From Bacillota bacterium (GTDB lineage Bacteria; Bacillota; Sulfobacillia; RBS10-35; Bu92): DNA of 64,000 nucleotides. Position 1 is the stretch's first letter; each line of letters starts with the position of its first letter. The notes below the pieces were generated by a model. It searched no databases and had not been told where the DNA came from. It saw nothing but the letters and a program-made list of their open reading frames with translations. This document shows positions 15,115-23,425 of the stretch, piece by piece. The stretch is from the NCBI GenBank assembly GCA_014896375.1, contig JADBKN010000004.1, positions 21,816 through 85,815 on the forward strand, written 5' to 3'. The position numbers were made by a program, and so were the translations under genes.

Positions 15115-15386
15115 GGGTTCGGTTGCGGACTCATCCGCCTGAGGAGGCGCCGGAGGGCGGCGTCGTCGAAGCGCCCTTCAATCCAGGTGCGGCCCGAGAC
15201 GTCGGCCAGGACGGGGACGCGGTGGCGATAGCGCTCAAAGAGCGCGATCGAGGTGAGCACATCCACCTCCCGGACCTCCAAGCCTGCGGCCGCAAGGCGC
15301 GCGCGGGCCTCGTCGCACAGGTGGCAGCCGGACTTGACGTAGAGGACGAGATCCTCTGGATGGATGCGCCGACGCGCACCGAACAA
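15111..15386 (-). CDS. Glutaredoxin family (DUF836-like) protein
   Basis: The frame encodes a small thioredoxin-fold protein: LVLYVKSGCHLCDEARARL with a CHLC redox pair, EVREVDVLTS, RVPVLAD with the cis-proline loop, and EGRFDDAALRRLLRRM. This matches the DUF836/glutaredoxin-like family found beside many Firmicute genes. The start is uncertain: no ATG or GTG lies close to the domain; TTG 15386 is the nearest plausible codon, and it falls inside the lexA SOS box. A longer in-frame reading to 15461 would run antisense through the lexA promoter and start. The stop overlaps the yneA -35. Confidence 0.6.
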   Translation of the reverse strand: MFGARRRIHPEDLVLYVKSGCHLCDEARARLAAAGLEVREVDVLTSIALFERYRHRVPVLADVSGRTWIEGRFDDAALRRLLRRMSPQPNP

Positions 15387-15393
15387 TTGTTTG
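15380..15393. promoter_or_regulatory. SOS (LexA) box of lexA
   Basis: CGAACAATTGTTTG, a near-palindrome, agrees with the CGAAC-N4-GTTYG form of the Gram-positive SOS box and overlaps the lexA -35 hexamer, giving autoregulation. Confidence 0.82.
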
Positions 15394-15419
15394 CACCCGC
15401 CCTGACGCCGTGCTATACT
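15391..15419 (+). promoter_or_regulatory. lexA sigma-A promoter
   Basis: TTGCAC (15391-15396) and TATACT (15414-15419) are spaced by 17 nt, 30 nt before the lexA start codon. The -35 is partly covered by the SOS box. Confidence 0.85.
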
Positions 15420-15448
15420 TCGACCAGTGAATTCCAGGAGGTGGCCCT

Positions 15449-16069
15449 GTGGGCGAATCACTGACCCGCCGGCAGCGAGAGATCCTCGAATTCATTAAAC
15501 GGCGGATCCGCGAGCGCGGCTATCCCCCGTCGGTGCGGGAGATCGGGGAGGCCGTCGGCCTCTCCTCCAGCTCTACTGTGCACGGCCACCTGGCGCGGCT
15601 TGAAGAGAAAGGGTACCTGCGGCGGGACCCCAGCAAACCCCGGGCCATCGAAGTCCTGGACACGCCGGAGGCGCCCGCGCCGGCACCTGCGCCGCGCGTC
15701 GTACCCGTGCCGGTGGTGGGCCGCGTGGCCGCGGGCACGCCCATCCTGGCCGAGGAGAACGTGGAGGACGTCTTCCCGCTGCCGGAGGATTGGGTGCGCG
15801 GCGGGGAGATCTTCATGCTGGAGGTGCGCGGGGACAGCATGATCGAGGCCGGCATCCTCGACGGGGACCGCGTCATCGTCCGCCGGCAGGACACGGCCGA
15901 GAACGGCGACATCGTCGTCGCGCTCATCGGCGATGAAGCCACCGTCAAGCGCTATTATCGTGAGGCGGACCACATCCGCCTCCAGCCCGAGAACAGCCGC
16001 ATGGAGCCCATCCGCACGCGGGAGGCGACGATCATCGGCCGCGTCATCGGGCTGGTGCGGCTCCTCTGA
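15449..16069 (+). CDS. lexA: LexA repressor
   Basis: The 206-residue protein has the LexA winged helix ([16 protein letters not shown]... [21 protein letters not shown]) and the S24 self-cleavage domain: cleavage pair Ala95-Gly96 in VGRVAAG, nucleophile Ser130 in RGDSM, and general base Lys167 in EATVKRYY. It represses SOS genes by binding CGAAC-N4-GTTCG boxes, three of which lie within 350 nt, and cleaves itself when RecA filaments form on damaged DNA. GTG 15449 has AGGAGGTGG upstream. A proline/alanine hinge of about 14 residues joins the domains. Confidence 0.97.
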   Translation: MGESLTRRQREILEFIKRRIRERGYPPSVREIGEAVGLSSSSTVHGHLARLEEKGYLRRDPSKPRAIEVLDTPEAPAPAPAPRVVPVPVVGRVAAGTPILAEENVEDVFPLPEDWVRGGEIFMLEVRGDSMIEAGILDGDRVIVRRQDTAENGDIVVALIGDEATVKRYYREADHIRLQPENSRMEPIRTREATIIGRVIGLVRLL

Positions 16070-16114
16070 TCTGAACTCACCGCCACGCTCGCGCAGGTCC
16101 TGCGGCGAACGCGC

Positions 16115-16134
16115 GGCGGGAGCGGTCTCCCGCC
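16115..16134. terminator. Hairpin between convergent lexA and glnA
   Basis: GGCGGGAG and CTCCCGCC pair around a CGGT loop in the 156-nt gap between the lexA and glnA stops. It may act in both directions; there is no T tract. Confidence 0.45.
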
Positions 16135-16225
16135 CCCGCCGCCGAGGTCACGAATCCAATGAGGTCACGGACCCCATGATGCTCATCCCCGTGCCCGGAG
16201 CCCGTCCTCCAGCCGCTCCGGCGCC

Positions 16226-17560
16226 TTAGAACGCGCGCAGGTACTGCTCCAGCTCCCAAGGGTGAACCTGCGTGCGATAGAGGTCCCACTCGATCGTCTT
16301 CGCCTCGATGAAGCGCTCAAAGACGTGGTCGCCGAGCGTCTCGCGCATGAGCGGGTCGCCCTTCAGTGCCTCGATCGCCTCCTCAAGCGAAGCCGGCAAG
16401 CGGCCGACCCCCTCCTCCGCCAGCTCCTCCTCGGACATGTGGTAAATGTTGCGGTCGAGCGGATCCGGCGGCGTGAGCCCGCGCTCCACGCCGTCGAGCC
16501 CCGCGGCCAGCGTCACGGCCAGCGCCAGGTACGGGTTGCAGCTCGGGTCCGGGCTGCGCAGCTCGATGCGCGTGGAGGCGCCGCGCTTCGCGGGCACGCG
16601 CACAAGCGGGCTGCGGTTGCCGTTCGACCAGGCGATGTAGACCGGCGCCTCGTAGCCGGGCACGAGCCGCTTGTAGGAGTTGACGAGCGGATTCGTGACG
16701 GCCGTGAAGCCGCGCGCGTGCTCAAGGATGCCGGCCGTGTAACTCTTCGCCACCGAGCTCAGCCCGTCCGGCGAGTCCGGGTCATAGAAGGCGTTCCGGT
16801 CGCCGCGGAAGAGCGACTGGTGCAGGTGCATGCCGGAGCCGTTGATGCCGCGCACCGGCTTCGGCATGAAGGTCGCGTGCAACCCGTGCTGCTCAGCCAC
16901 CGTGCGCACGACGAAGCGGAAGGTGGCGATGTTGTCGGCCGTGCGCACGGCGTCGGCGTACTTGAAGTCGATCTCGTGCTGGCCGGGCGCCACCTCGTGG
17001 TGGGCTGCCTCGACCTCGAAGCCCATCTCCATCAGCGTGCGCACGATGTCGGCGCGGCAGGCCTCGCCGCGGTCGATCGGCGCCAGGTCGAAGTAGGAGG
17101 CCTGGTCGTTCGTCTGCGTGGTGGCGTGCCCGTGCGCGTCCTTCAAGAAGAGGAAGAACTCCGGCTCCGGCCCGCAGTTCATCGTGTAGCCCATCTCCGC
17201 GGCGCGCGCGACGACGCGCTTGAGCACCTGGCGCGGGTCGCCGGGGAACGGCCGGCCGTTCGGCAAGTAGACGTCGCAGATGAGTCGCGCCGTGGCGCCC
17301 GCGCCCTCCTTCCACGGGAAGATGGCGAAGGTGGCGGGATCCGGCCGCAGGTACATGTCGGACTCCTGGATGCGGACGAAGCCCTCGATGGAGGAGCCGT
17401 CGAACATGATCTCGTTCGCGAGCGCCTTGTCCAGCTGGGTGGCGGGGATCTCGACGTTCTTGATCACGCCCAGGATGTCGGAGAACTGCAGGCGGATGAA
17501 CTTCACGTCCAGATCGCGCACGAGCCGGCGGACATCGTCAGCCGTCTTGGCCTGGTTCAT
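16226..17560 (-). CDS. glnA: Glutamine synthetase, type I
   Basis: The 444-residue enzyme condenses glutamate and ammonia with ATP. Visible family features are FDGSSIEGF, the EPEFFLF metal-ligand motif, [34 protein letters not shown] and the C-terminal [10 protein letters not shown]. Length and end match the GSI-alpha form of Firmicutes, which is controlled by feedback and by GlnR rather than by adenylylation; the adenylylated tyrosine motif of GSI-beta is absent. It starts 23 nt inside the 3' end of the MerR/GlnR gene, so the pair is a glnRA operon with coupled translation, as in Bacillus. Confidence 0.97.
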   Translation of the reverse strand: MNQAKTADDVRRLVRDLDVKFIRLQFSDILGVIKNVEIPATQLDKALANEIMFDGSSIEGFVRIQESDMYLRPDPATFAIFPWKEGAGATARLICDVYLPNGRPFPGDPRQVLKRVVARAAEMGYTMNCGPEPEFFLFLKDAHGHATTQTNDQASYFDLAPIDRGEACRADIVRTLMEMGFEVEAAHHEVAPGQHEIDFKYADAVRTADNIATFRFVVRTVAEQHGLHATFMPKPVRGINGSGMHLHQSLFRGDRNAFYDPDSPDGLSSVAKSYTAGILEHARGFTAVTNPLVNSYKRLVPGYEAPVYIAWSNGNRSPLVRVPAKRGASTRIELRSPDPSCNPYLALAVTLAAGLDGVERGLTPPDPLDRNIYHMSEEELAEEGVGRLPASLEEAIEALKGDPLMRETLGDHVFERFIEAKTIEWDLYRTQVHPWELEQYLRAF

Positions 17561-17903
17561 CGTCTCGCTCCCTCTCCCGCAAACGGCGAAGGAACTGGTC
17601 CCGCCCCACGAGCGGGTACAGGCTCGGTGCCTCCGGCCGCACGAAGCCTTCCTTGGCGGGCAGCTCCTCCACGCGGCGCCGCGCGGGGCGGGCCTGAAGC
17701 GCCGCCAGCGCCTGCGCCAGCGTGTAGCCGCGGGCCAGGAACGAGGCCAGGGACTGGAGCCGGGCGACGTCGTCCTCGGAATACAGCCGGTGTCCGCCCG
17801 CGGTGCGTTCCGGCCGGACGACGCCCTTCTGCTCGTAATAGCGGATCTGCCGCTGGCTGAGGCCCGTCTTCCGTTCCACCTGACCGATCGTGTACCGGCT
17901 CAA
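17538..17903 (-). CDS. glnR: MerR-family nitrogen regulator GlnR-like
   Basis: The 121-residue protein has a MerR winged helix ([26 protein letters not shown]... [14 protein letters not shown]) and a short C-terminal tail, the form of GlnR/TnrA. In Bacillus GlnR represses glnRA under nitrogen excess and senses feedback-inhibited glutamine synthetase through its tail. Location directly upstream of glnA supports the assignment. TTG 17903 is preceded by a GAGGGG site. The promoter region carries four TGTCA copies in two helically phased pairs rather than the classical inverted GlnR box, so the operator may differ from that of Bacillus. Confidence 0.85.
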   Translation of the reverse strand: MSRYTIGQVERKTGLSQRQIRYYEQKGVVRPERTAGGHRLYSEDDVARLQSLASFLARGYTLAQALAALQARPARRRVEELPAKEGFVRPEAPSLYPLVGRDQFLRRLRERERDDEPGQDG

Positions 17904-17915
17904 GCGAGCGTCCCC

Positions 17916-18215
17916 TCACACGTTTGTCAGGTTTGTGTCAGGTTCGTTGCCAGCATACGTGGGTCCAAGCGCGCCTGTCAAATCTTTGTCAGGTTTTTTG
18001 AGCGGCATCCCGCAAAGCGTGCAGGCGCCGGATGCCAGCGAGGCCTCGCGCCACTCAAGGCGTGCAGCCGCCTCCCCTTCGATGTGGGCCCGCCGGCGCG
18101 CCTCGCGCGCTCCGTGAGCGTACCCGCCCGCGAAACCGGCGGCGAAGCCGGCGAGCGCCGCGGCGGCCAGAGAGCATGCGGCCGCCCACAGAGGAACGTC
18201 CCAAGGCGCCGTCAA
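17916..18215 (-). CDS. Small membrane-anchored protein with CxxC motif (uncertain)
   Basis: A 99-codon frame starts at TTG 18215, overlapping the stop of the upstream membrane protein as TTGA behind GGGGGAGGGGGAAGGA, and encodes one N-terminal helix (LWAAACSLAAAALAGFAAGFAGGY), a charged helical stretch and CTLCGMPLKK. The C-terminal 25 codons run through the glnRA promoter and TGTCA repeats, which is unusual and lowers confidence. I do not recognise a family. Codon usage and the coupled start favour a real gene, perhaps ending in a recent extension. Confidence 0.42.
   Translation of the reverse strand: MTAPWDVPLWAAACSLAAAALAGFAAGFAGGYAHGAREARRRAHIEGEAAARLEWREASLASGACTLCGMPLKKPDKDLTGALGPTYAGNEPDTNLTNV
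17925..17991. repeat. Two pairs of TGTCA direct repeats flanking the glnRA promoter
   Basis: TGTCA occurs at 17925, 17936, 17976 and 17987 on the plus strand, mostly within TGTCAGGTT. Within each pair the copies start 11 bp apart (one helical turn); the pairs are 51 bp apart, one over the -35 and one downstream of the -10. The geometry suggests cooperative regulator binding on one DNA face, most simply by GlnR. Confidence 0.6.
17952..17981 (-). promoter_or_regulatory. glnRA promoter
   Basis: On the minus strand TTGACA (17976-17981) and TATGCT (17952-17957) are separated by 18 nt, about 50 nt upstream of the TTG start. It lies between two pairs of TGTCA elements. Confidence 0.75.
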
Positions 18216-18796
18216 CCGTCCTTCCCCCTCCCCCGCCGCGCGGCGAGCGCCCGCAACGCCACCGCGCCGCCCCCGAAGGCCAGCACGGCCGCGGCCAGGG
18301 AGGCCTCCACGCCCAGCGCCGCGGCCGCCAAGGCGGCAGAGAAGCCCCACGCGGCGGCGCGCGGCCAGCGCGCGCCGAGGTACGAGACGGCCGGCGACGG
18401 GTCGTCCGCCAGGTCGTCCGCCAGGTCCACGGAGAGGAGGCTGAGGAGCGCCGCCGTGCCGAGCGCCGGCCCGCCCGCCCAGAGGCAGAGCGCCCCGGCG
18501 AGGGCCGTCTCCTGCCACGCGCGCAGGCCGCTCGGCATGCGACCGCGCGGCTCCCGCAGCATGCCGGCGGCGTAGGCCGCCAGGGCGCAGGCGGAGGCCG
18601 CCCGCGCGTCCAAGGCGGCGGCGGCGGCGAGCGCGGCCAGCGCATAGGCCGCCGCGCCGGCGCCGAGCCTCGCCGTCCAGTTGGGCGTGCGGGCGCCAGC
18701 GTCCAGTGGAGCGTCGAGCAGATCGTCGACGAGCCGCACCGCCACGGCGACCGCCGCCACGGCGAGCCAGCGCGCCAAGAGCGGCCAGCCGTCCAT
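18212..18796 (-). CDS. Polytopic membrane protein with UbiA-like Asp-rich motifs
   Basis: This 194-residue protein is almost entirely hydrophobic and alanine-rich with about six helices. RLVDDLLDAPLDA near residue 21 and SVDLADDLADDPSP near residue 119 resemble the paired Asp-rich motifs of the UbiA prenyltransferase superfamily, but the asparagines are missing and the protein is 100 residues shorter than usual. It may be a minimal or non-catalytic relative; function unknown. ATG 18796 follows GGGGGTGG. It lies 11 nt after the GTPase gene in the same direction. Confidence 0.55.
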   Translation of the reverse strand: MDGWPLLARWLAVAAVAVAVRLVDDLLDAPLDAGARTPNWTARLGAGAAAYALAALAAAAALDARAASACALAAYAAGMLREPRGRMPSGLRAWQETALAGALCLWAGGPALGTAALLSLLSVDLADDLADDPSPAVSYLGARWPRAAAWGFSAALAAAALGVEASLAAAVLAFGGGAVALRALAARRGRGKDG

Positions 18797-18807
18797 AAGG
18801 CCACCCC

Positions 18808-19410
18808 CTACCAGCGCCCCGCGAAGAAACGGCGCACGTCTGGAAAACCGAGGCGGGTCACTGAGGAGACGGGGATCACGCGCGCCTCCGGGAACGCGCG
18901 GCGGATGCGCTCCAGGCCGAGCGGCGCCTGGGGCAAGTCCATCTTGCTAGCGAGCACGGAAAAGGGCCCGCGCCCCGCCATGAAGCGCACGATCTCGCGG
19001 TCGACGTCCGCGATGGCGCGCCCGTCGCGTCCTGCGCGGTCGGCGTCGATGAGGTGCAGTACGGCCTCCGCCGACCGCAGGGCGCGCAGCGTCTGCGCCA
19101 TCGCCTCGCGCACGGCCGCCTCCTGATGGATGTCGTCGGAGAGGCCGGTCGTGTCCGTGAGGCGGATGACGCGCACATGCTTGCGCACCGGCACTTCGAC
19201 GTCGACGGCCTGTAGGGCGCGCGTCTTGTGATCGGCGCCGTCGACGAGCTCAGCGCGCGCGCGGGATATGGGCAGCGTCAGGATGTGCGTCGGCTCGCCG
19301 GGCGCCGTGACGTGCAGGCGCAGCTCCTGGACGTTGAGGAAGGCCGCGAACTGGATGAGGAAGAGGGTCTTTCCGGCGCGCGGCTGGCCGGTGACGAGGA
19401 CCGTGTTCAC
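18808..19410 (-). CDS. Small Ras-like/Era-like GTPase
   Basis: The 200-residue protein shows P-loop GTPase motifs: GQPRAGKT (G1, residues 8-15), DTTG (G3, about 107-110) and SKMD (G4, about 157-160). The region between G1 and G3 is basic and variable. Its GTG start overlaps the stop of the SpoVK-like ATPase as GTGA, so both are translated together. Similar GTPases sit next to SpoVK-like ATPases in several spore formers, to my recollection, but no role is established; a part in sporulation is inference from the neighbour. Confidence 0.75.
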   Translation of the reverse strand: MNTVLVTGQPRAGKTLFLIQFAAFLNVQELRLHVTAPGEPTHILTLPISRARAELVDGADHKTRALQAVDVEVPVRKHVRVIRLTDTTGLSDDIHQEAAVREAMAQTLRALRSAEAVLHLIDADRAGRDGRAIADVDREIVRFMAGRGPFSVLASKMDLPQAPLGLERIRRAFPEARVIPVSSVTRLGFPDVRRFFAGRW

Positions 19411-20408
19411 GGCAGCACACCGATGAGGTCCACCGCCCGGATCGTCATGAGGTCCTCCACGGTGGTCGTCGGCTGCTGGACGAGCCTCAGCGCCTGGCGG
19501 CGGATGGCGCGCTCGATGATGTTGCGCGTGAGCCGGGCGTTGCCCGTGCTGAGCAGCCGCTGGTTCTCCGGCGCGCGCAGGATCTCCTCAAGCTTGGCGC
19601 GGGCGTCCTCGGCGAAGCGGTACTGGCGCTTCTGCAACATGAGGTCGGCGATCCTCATCAGTTCCCCCACCGAATAGTCCGGGAAGTCGATCTGGATCGG
19701 GAAGCGCGAGCGCAGGCCCGGGTTCGTGCGCAGGAAGTACTCCATCTCGTCGTTGTAGCCGGCGAGGATGAGGATGAGATTGTCCCGGTGGTTCTCCATC
19801 GCGCGCACCAGCGTGTCAATGGCTTCCTTGCCGAAGTCCTTCTCGCCTCCCCTGGCCAACGAATACGCCTCGTCGATGAAGAGAATGCCATCGAGGGCGC
19901 GCCGGATCTGTTCCCGCGTCTTCTGGGCCGTGTGGCCGATGTACTCGCCCACGAGGTCGGCGCGCTCCACCTCGACGAGGTGGCCCTTGGCGAGCACGTC
20001 CATCTCGCGGAAAAGGCGCCCGAGGAGGCGGGCGATGGTCGTCTTGCCGGTGCCCGGGTTGCCGCGGAAGACCATGTGCAGGGCGAGGGGATCGGTCGCG
20101 AGGCCCGCCTCCGCGCGCCGGCGGCGCACCTCGACGAACGCGTGCAGCTCCCGCACGAGCTCCTTGACCTGGCGCAACCCCACAAGACCGTCGAGCTCCT
20201 GCAGCACGGCCGCCACCCTCGCCTCCCGCCCGTTCCCCGCCGCCGGCGGCTCCTCGCGCAGGAGGGCGAGCGCCCTCGCCGGCCCCAGCCTGCCCTCCTC
20301 CAGCCCGCGCAGCGCATCTTCAAAGGATTCGCGGGACTCGCGCGGCGCGCGCGCGGGGTGGCTCGGCGGCATCGCCAAGGGCGGCCGTCCGGCTTCGTGC
20401 ACGGCCAC
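19407..20408 (-). CDS. spoVK: SpoVK-like AAA+ ATPase (CbxX/CfqX family)
   Basis: From GTG 20408 the protein has 333 residues with a basic N-terminal region and a CbxX/CfqX-type AAA+ domain: GLVGLRQVKELVREL, Walker A GNPGTGKTT, pore-loop region VGEYIGHTAQKT, Walker B GILFIDEAYSLARG, sensor 1 LILAGYNDEM and arginine finger region LRSRFPIQIDFPDY. This matches stage V sporulation protein K, needed for spore maturation in Bacillus. GTG 20408 has AGGGGG 8 nt upstream; ATG 20372 is an alternative without a site. A perfect TATAAT lies about 45 nt upstream. Confidence 0.85.
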   Translation of the reverse strand: MAVHEAGRPPLAMPPSHPARAPRESRESFEDALRGLEEGRLGPARALALLREEPPAAGNGREARVAAVLQELDGLVGLRQVKELVRELHAFVEVRRRRAEAGLATDPLALHMVFRGNPGTGKTTIARLLGRLFREMDVLAKGHLVEVERADLVGEYIGHTAQKTREQIRRALDGILFIDEAYSLARGGEKDFGKEAIDTLVRAMENHRDNLILILAGYNDEMEYFLRTNPGLRSRFPIQIDFPDYSVGELMRIADLMLQKRQYRFAEDARAKLEEILRAPENQRLLSTGNARLTRNIIERAIRRQALRLVQQPTTTVEDLMTIRAVDLIGVLP

Positions 20409-20450
20409 GGAACATCCCCCTTCCGCCCCCCGCCCCGGGGGGCGTTGCGC

Positions 20451-20456
20451 ATTATA
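20451..20456 (-). promoter_or_regulatory. -10 element TATAAT upstream of the SpoVK-like gene
   Basis: A perfect minus-strand TATAAT stands in the 213-nt gap between miaA and the SpoVK-like gene. No clear -35 is seen at 16-18 nt, so activator help or another sigma factor is possible. The remainder of the gap shows only GC-rich palindromic sequence. Confidence 0.5.
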
Positions 20457-20621
20457 CGGGGCGCGCCGGCCGGGCGTGCGACGAGCGGGCGGAGCGCGGC
20501 CGGAACCTTGCGGCTCGCCCGGGCGGCCGCACGCGCCGCCCGCCGGCGGCCGGCCGCCTCCCCCGGGACCGCGCGCGAGTGACAGCGCGCGACACGCGCC
20601 TGTGGAAAGGCCTGTGCACAA

Positions 20622-21593
20622 CTAGGGGTCTGACTGTGGATGGACGGGCGCGGGCCGCCGCCCCTCCTCAAAGAAGGCCCGGAACCAACCGGCGAGGAGG
20701 GCCGCCGGCTCCTCGACGCGGTCGAGGTCGAGCCAGACGATGCCCGGCTCGCGGCGGAACCATGTGTACTGCCGCTTCGCGAAGCGGCGCGTGTTGCGCA
20801 CGAGGAGGGCGACCATCTCCTCGTACCCGTAACGGCCCTGCAGGTGGCCGATGACCTCCTTGTAGCCGAGGGCCTGGAAGGCCGGCAGATCGGGAGGATA
20901 CCGCTCCAGTAGCCGGCGCACCTCCTCGACGAGCCCGTCGCGCAACTCGCGGTGCACGCGCTCCTCCACGCGCGCGTAAAGGTGCGCGCGCGCGCGCGTC
21001 AGGCCCACCACAAGGCGCTCGTACGGCGGTTCCGCGCCCTCCCGCAGCCACCGTGAGAACGGCACGCCGGTCTGCGCGTGCACCTCCAGCGCGCGGATCA
21101 CGCGCCGCGTGTTGTGGGGATCGATGCGCCGCGCCGCTTCCGCGTCGACAGCCGCCAGGCGCCGGTGGACGGCTACGGGCCCCTCCCGCTCCGCCAGCTC
21201 CCAGAGCGCGCGGCGTAGTCGCGGGTCCGGCGGCGCGGGATTGAAGCGGTAGCCCAGGGTGGCCGCGCGCACGTACAGCCCCGTGCCGCCCACGAAGAGC
21301 GGCCGCCGGCCGCGCGCCAGCACCTCGCGCACGGCGCGCGCCGCCTCCTCGCAGTAGCGCACCACGTGGAAGGGCTCGTCCGGGTCGACGAGGTCGATGA
21401 GGTGGTGAGGCACGCGCCGGCGCACCTCCGGCGGCGGCTTGTCCGTGCCGATGTCCATGCCGCGGTAGACGGCCGTGGAGTCGGCGGAGAGGATCTCCGC
21501 GCCGACCCTTTCCGCCACCTCCACCGCCAGCTCCGACTTCCCCACGGCCGTCGGACCGACGATCGCGCCGACGCGCGGGCGCTCCGAGACCAC
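20622..21593 (-). CDS. miaA: tRNA dimethylallyltransferase MiaA
   Basis: The 323-residue enzyme transfers dimethylallyl to A37 of tRNAs reading UNN codons. Motifs include the P-loop GPTAVGKSEL, DSTAVYRGMDIGTDKP, HHLIDLVDP, FVGGTGLY, RVIRALEV and the C-terminal KRQYTWFRRE. GTG 21593 is chosen because GGGAGGAGG ends 6 nt upstream; the frame is open further into mutL. It follows mutL by 17 nt in the mutS-mutL-miaA order common in bacteria. A short Pro/Arg tail extends beyond the usual end. Confidence 0.95.
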   Translation of the reverse strand: MVSERPRVGAIVGPTAVGKSELAVEVAERVGAEILSADSTAVYRGMDIGTDKPPPEVRRRVPHHLIDLVDPDEPFHVVRYCEEAARAVREVLARGRRPLFVGGTGLYVRAATLGYRFNPAPPDPRLRRALWELAEREGPVAVHRRLAAVDAEAARRIDPHNTRRVIRALEVHAQTGVPFSRWLREGAEPPYERLVVGLTRARAHLYARVEERVHRELRDGLVEEVRRLLERYPPDLPAFQALGYKEVIGHLQGRYGYEEMVALLVRNTRRFAKRQYTWFRREPGIVWLDLDRVEEPAALLAGWFRAFFEEGRRPAPVHPQSDP

Positions 21594-21610
21594 CGCACTC
21601 CTCCTCCCGG

Positions 21611-23425
21611 CTAGTCGGCGGCCGCCGGCCCGCGCCCGCCGCCGGCGCGCCGCCCGAAGCGGCGTTCGAGCTCGGCGGAGGGGATCTTCCACACCGTGGG
21701 GCGGCCGTGCGGGCAGGTGAAGGGCTCCTCCAGCGAGGCCAGCCTGTCGAGGAGCGCCTGGGCCTCCGCCGGGGACAGGCGGTCCCCGGCCTTGACGGCC
21801 GCCTTGCAGGAGGCGAGGGCCAGCGCCGGCGCGCGCGGGTCACCGGCGGCGCCCTCATCCTCCAAGAGTTCCTCGACGAGCTGGGCCACGGCCTCCTGAG
21901 GATCCCCGTAAAGGAGGGCGGGCACGGCGCGTACGACGAGGCTGTCGGGGCCGAAGGGCTCCGCCACCACGCCGAACCTCTCCCAGAGAGCTCTCCGCTC
22001 CTCGAAGAGAGCCAGGCGCGCGGGCGGCACGGGCACGACGAGCGGCAGGGCGAGCGGCTGCGCCGCGACGGCGCGCGCGTCGCGCAGGAGTTGCTCATAA
22101 AAGATCTTCTCGTGGGCGGCGTGCTGGTCGACGATGTAGAGACCGTCCGGCCCCTCGGCCAGGAGGTATGTGCCGAGCACCGCGCCGGCGTGGCGCAGCG
22201 GCGGCAGACGCCTTCCGCCCTCAGGGATCGCGGCCGCCGGCTCGTAAAGCCGCAGCGCCTCGGCGACGCGCTCCGCGGACAGCGGGGCCGCGGACGGCCG
22301 CAGCGGGCTCCACGCAGCCGCCGTCTCGCTCTGGGCAGCGTTGCCCGGCGGGGCGGCGCCGCGCCAGGGCGTCGCGGCCGGCCGCGACCCTCCGGAAGCC
22401 CCGGAGGCGGGCGGGGCGCCCCACTCCGGTGTCAAGTCTGCTGACTTGAGAGCTATGGCGATCGCGTGGTGGACGAGGCTCGTCATGCGGCGCTCGTCGG
22501 CGAAGCGGACTTCCAGCTTCCTCGGGTGCACGTTGACGTCGACGACCGCCGGGTCGACGCGCAGGTGCAGGATGAAGGCCGGGAAGCGGCGCGCGGGCAG
22601 GAGGCCGCGGTACGCCGCCTCCGCCGCCGCGCGCAGGCCCGCGTGGCGCACGGCGTGGCCGTTGACGATCAACATCTGCAGCGCGCGGCTGGCGCGCGCC
22701 AGCTCCGGCCGAGCCGCCAGCCCCTCGACGGCCGCCCCTTCCGCGGCGCGCGCCACCTCCACGCAGCCGCGCGCGAACTCCGGCCCATAGAGCGCGGCCG
22801 CCGCGTCCCGCAGGCGGCCGCGCCCGTCCGTGCGCCAGAGCACGCGCCCGTCCGAGCGAAACTCAAACGACACGTGCGGGAAGGCCAGCGCCAGCGCCTC
22901 CGCCGCCTGGGAGCAAGCGGCCGTCTCCGCCGCGGCGGAGCGCAGGCCGGCCGCGCGCGCGGGCGTGTTGTAAAAGAGGTCGCGCACCGTCACGGTGGTG
23001 CCCGGCGGCGCCCCGACGGGCTCCTCGCGCTCCACGACGCCGCCCGCGGCCGCGATGCGCCAGGCGCGCTCCGCGCCCTGCGGCCGCGTGACGAGATCCA
23101 GGCGCGAGACCGAGGCGATGCTCGGCAAGGCCTCGCCCCGGAAGCCGAGGGTGGCGAGCGACCGCAGGTCCTCGAGGCTCTGGATCTTGCTGGTGGCATG
23201 GCGCAGGAGGGCGAGACGCGCGTCCTCCGGCGACATGCCCTCACCGTCGTCGCGCACGATGACGGTGCGCGCACCGCCGCCCGTCACCTCGATGACGATG
23301 CGCCGCGCTCCGGCGTCGAGCGCGTTCTCTACGAGCTCCTTCACCACGGAAGCCGGCCGCTCCACGACTTCCCCGGCGGCGATCTGGTCGGCCGTGCGGC
23401 TGTCGAGGATGCGGATGCGGCTCAC
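21611..23425 (-). CDS. mutL: DNA mismatch repair protein MutL with endonuclease motif
   Basis: The 604-residue protein has the GHKL ATPase of MutL (GEVVERPASVVKELVENALDAG, DDGEGM, RHATSKI, GFRGEALPSIASVS) and a C-terminal domain with VDQHAAHEKIFYE, which fits the DQHA-x2-E-x4-E metal-binding motif of endonuclease-type MutL (around residue 432), plus ACKAAVKAGD and CPHGRPT. Such MutL nicks the daughter strand in organisms without MutH. GTG 23425 overlaps the mutS stop as GTGA. An Ala/Pro-rich linker joins the halves. MutL looks intact even though its partner gene mutS is truncated. Confidence 0.95.
   Translation of the reverse strand: MSRIRILDSRTADQIAAGEVVERPASVVKELVENALDAGARRIVIEVTGGGARTVIVRDDGEGMSPEDARLALLRHATSKIQSLEDLRSLATLGFRGEALPSIASVSRLDLVTRPQGAERAWRIAAAGGVVEREEPVGAPPGTTVTVRDLFYNTPARAAGLRSAAAETAACSQAAEALALAFPHVSFEFRSDGRVLWRTDGRGRLRDAAAALYGPEFARGCVEVARAAEGAAVEGLAARPELARASRALQMLIVNGHAVRHAGLRAAAEAAYRGLLPARRFPAFILHLRVDPAVVDVNVHPRKLEVRFADERRMTSLVHHAIAIALKSADLTPEWGAPPASGASGGSRPAATPWRGAAPPGNAAQSETAAAWSPLRPSAAPLSAERVAEALRLYEPAAAIPEGGRRLPPLRHAGAVLGTYLLAEGPDGLYIVDQHAAHEKIFYEQLLRDARAVAAQPLALPLVVPVPPARLALFEERRALWERFGVVAEPFGPDSLVVRAVPALLYGDPQEAVAQLVEELLEDEGAAGDPRAPALALASCKAAVKAGDRLSPAEAQALLDRLASLEEPFTCPHGRPTVWKIPSAELERRFGRRAGGGRGPAAAD

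Noticed and set aside
20585..20645. TGTGGA/TGTGCACAA stretches resembling DnaA boxes
   Set aside because: None matches TTATCCACA well, they partly lie in miaA, and a dif-like site 6 kb away places this near the terminus, not the origin.
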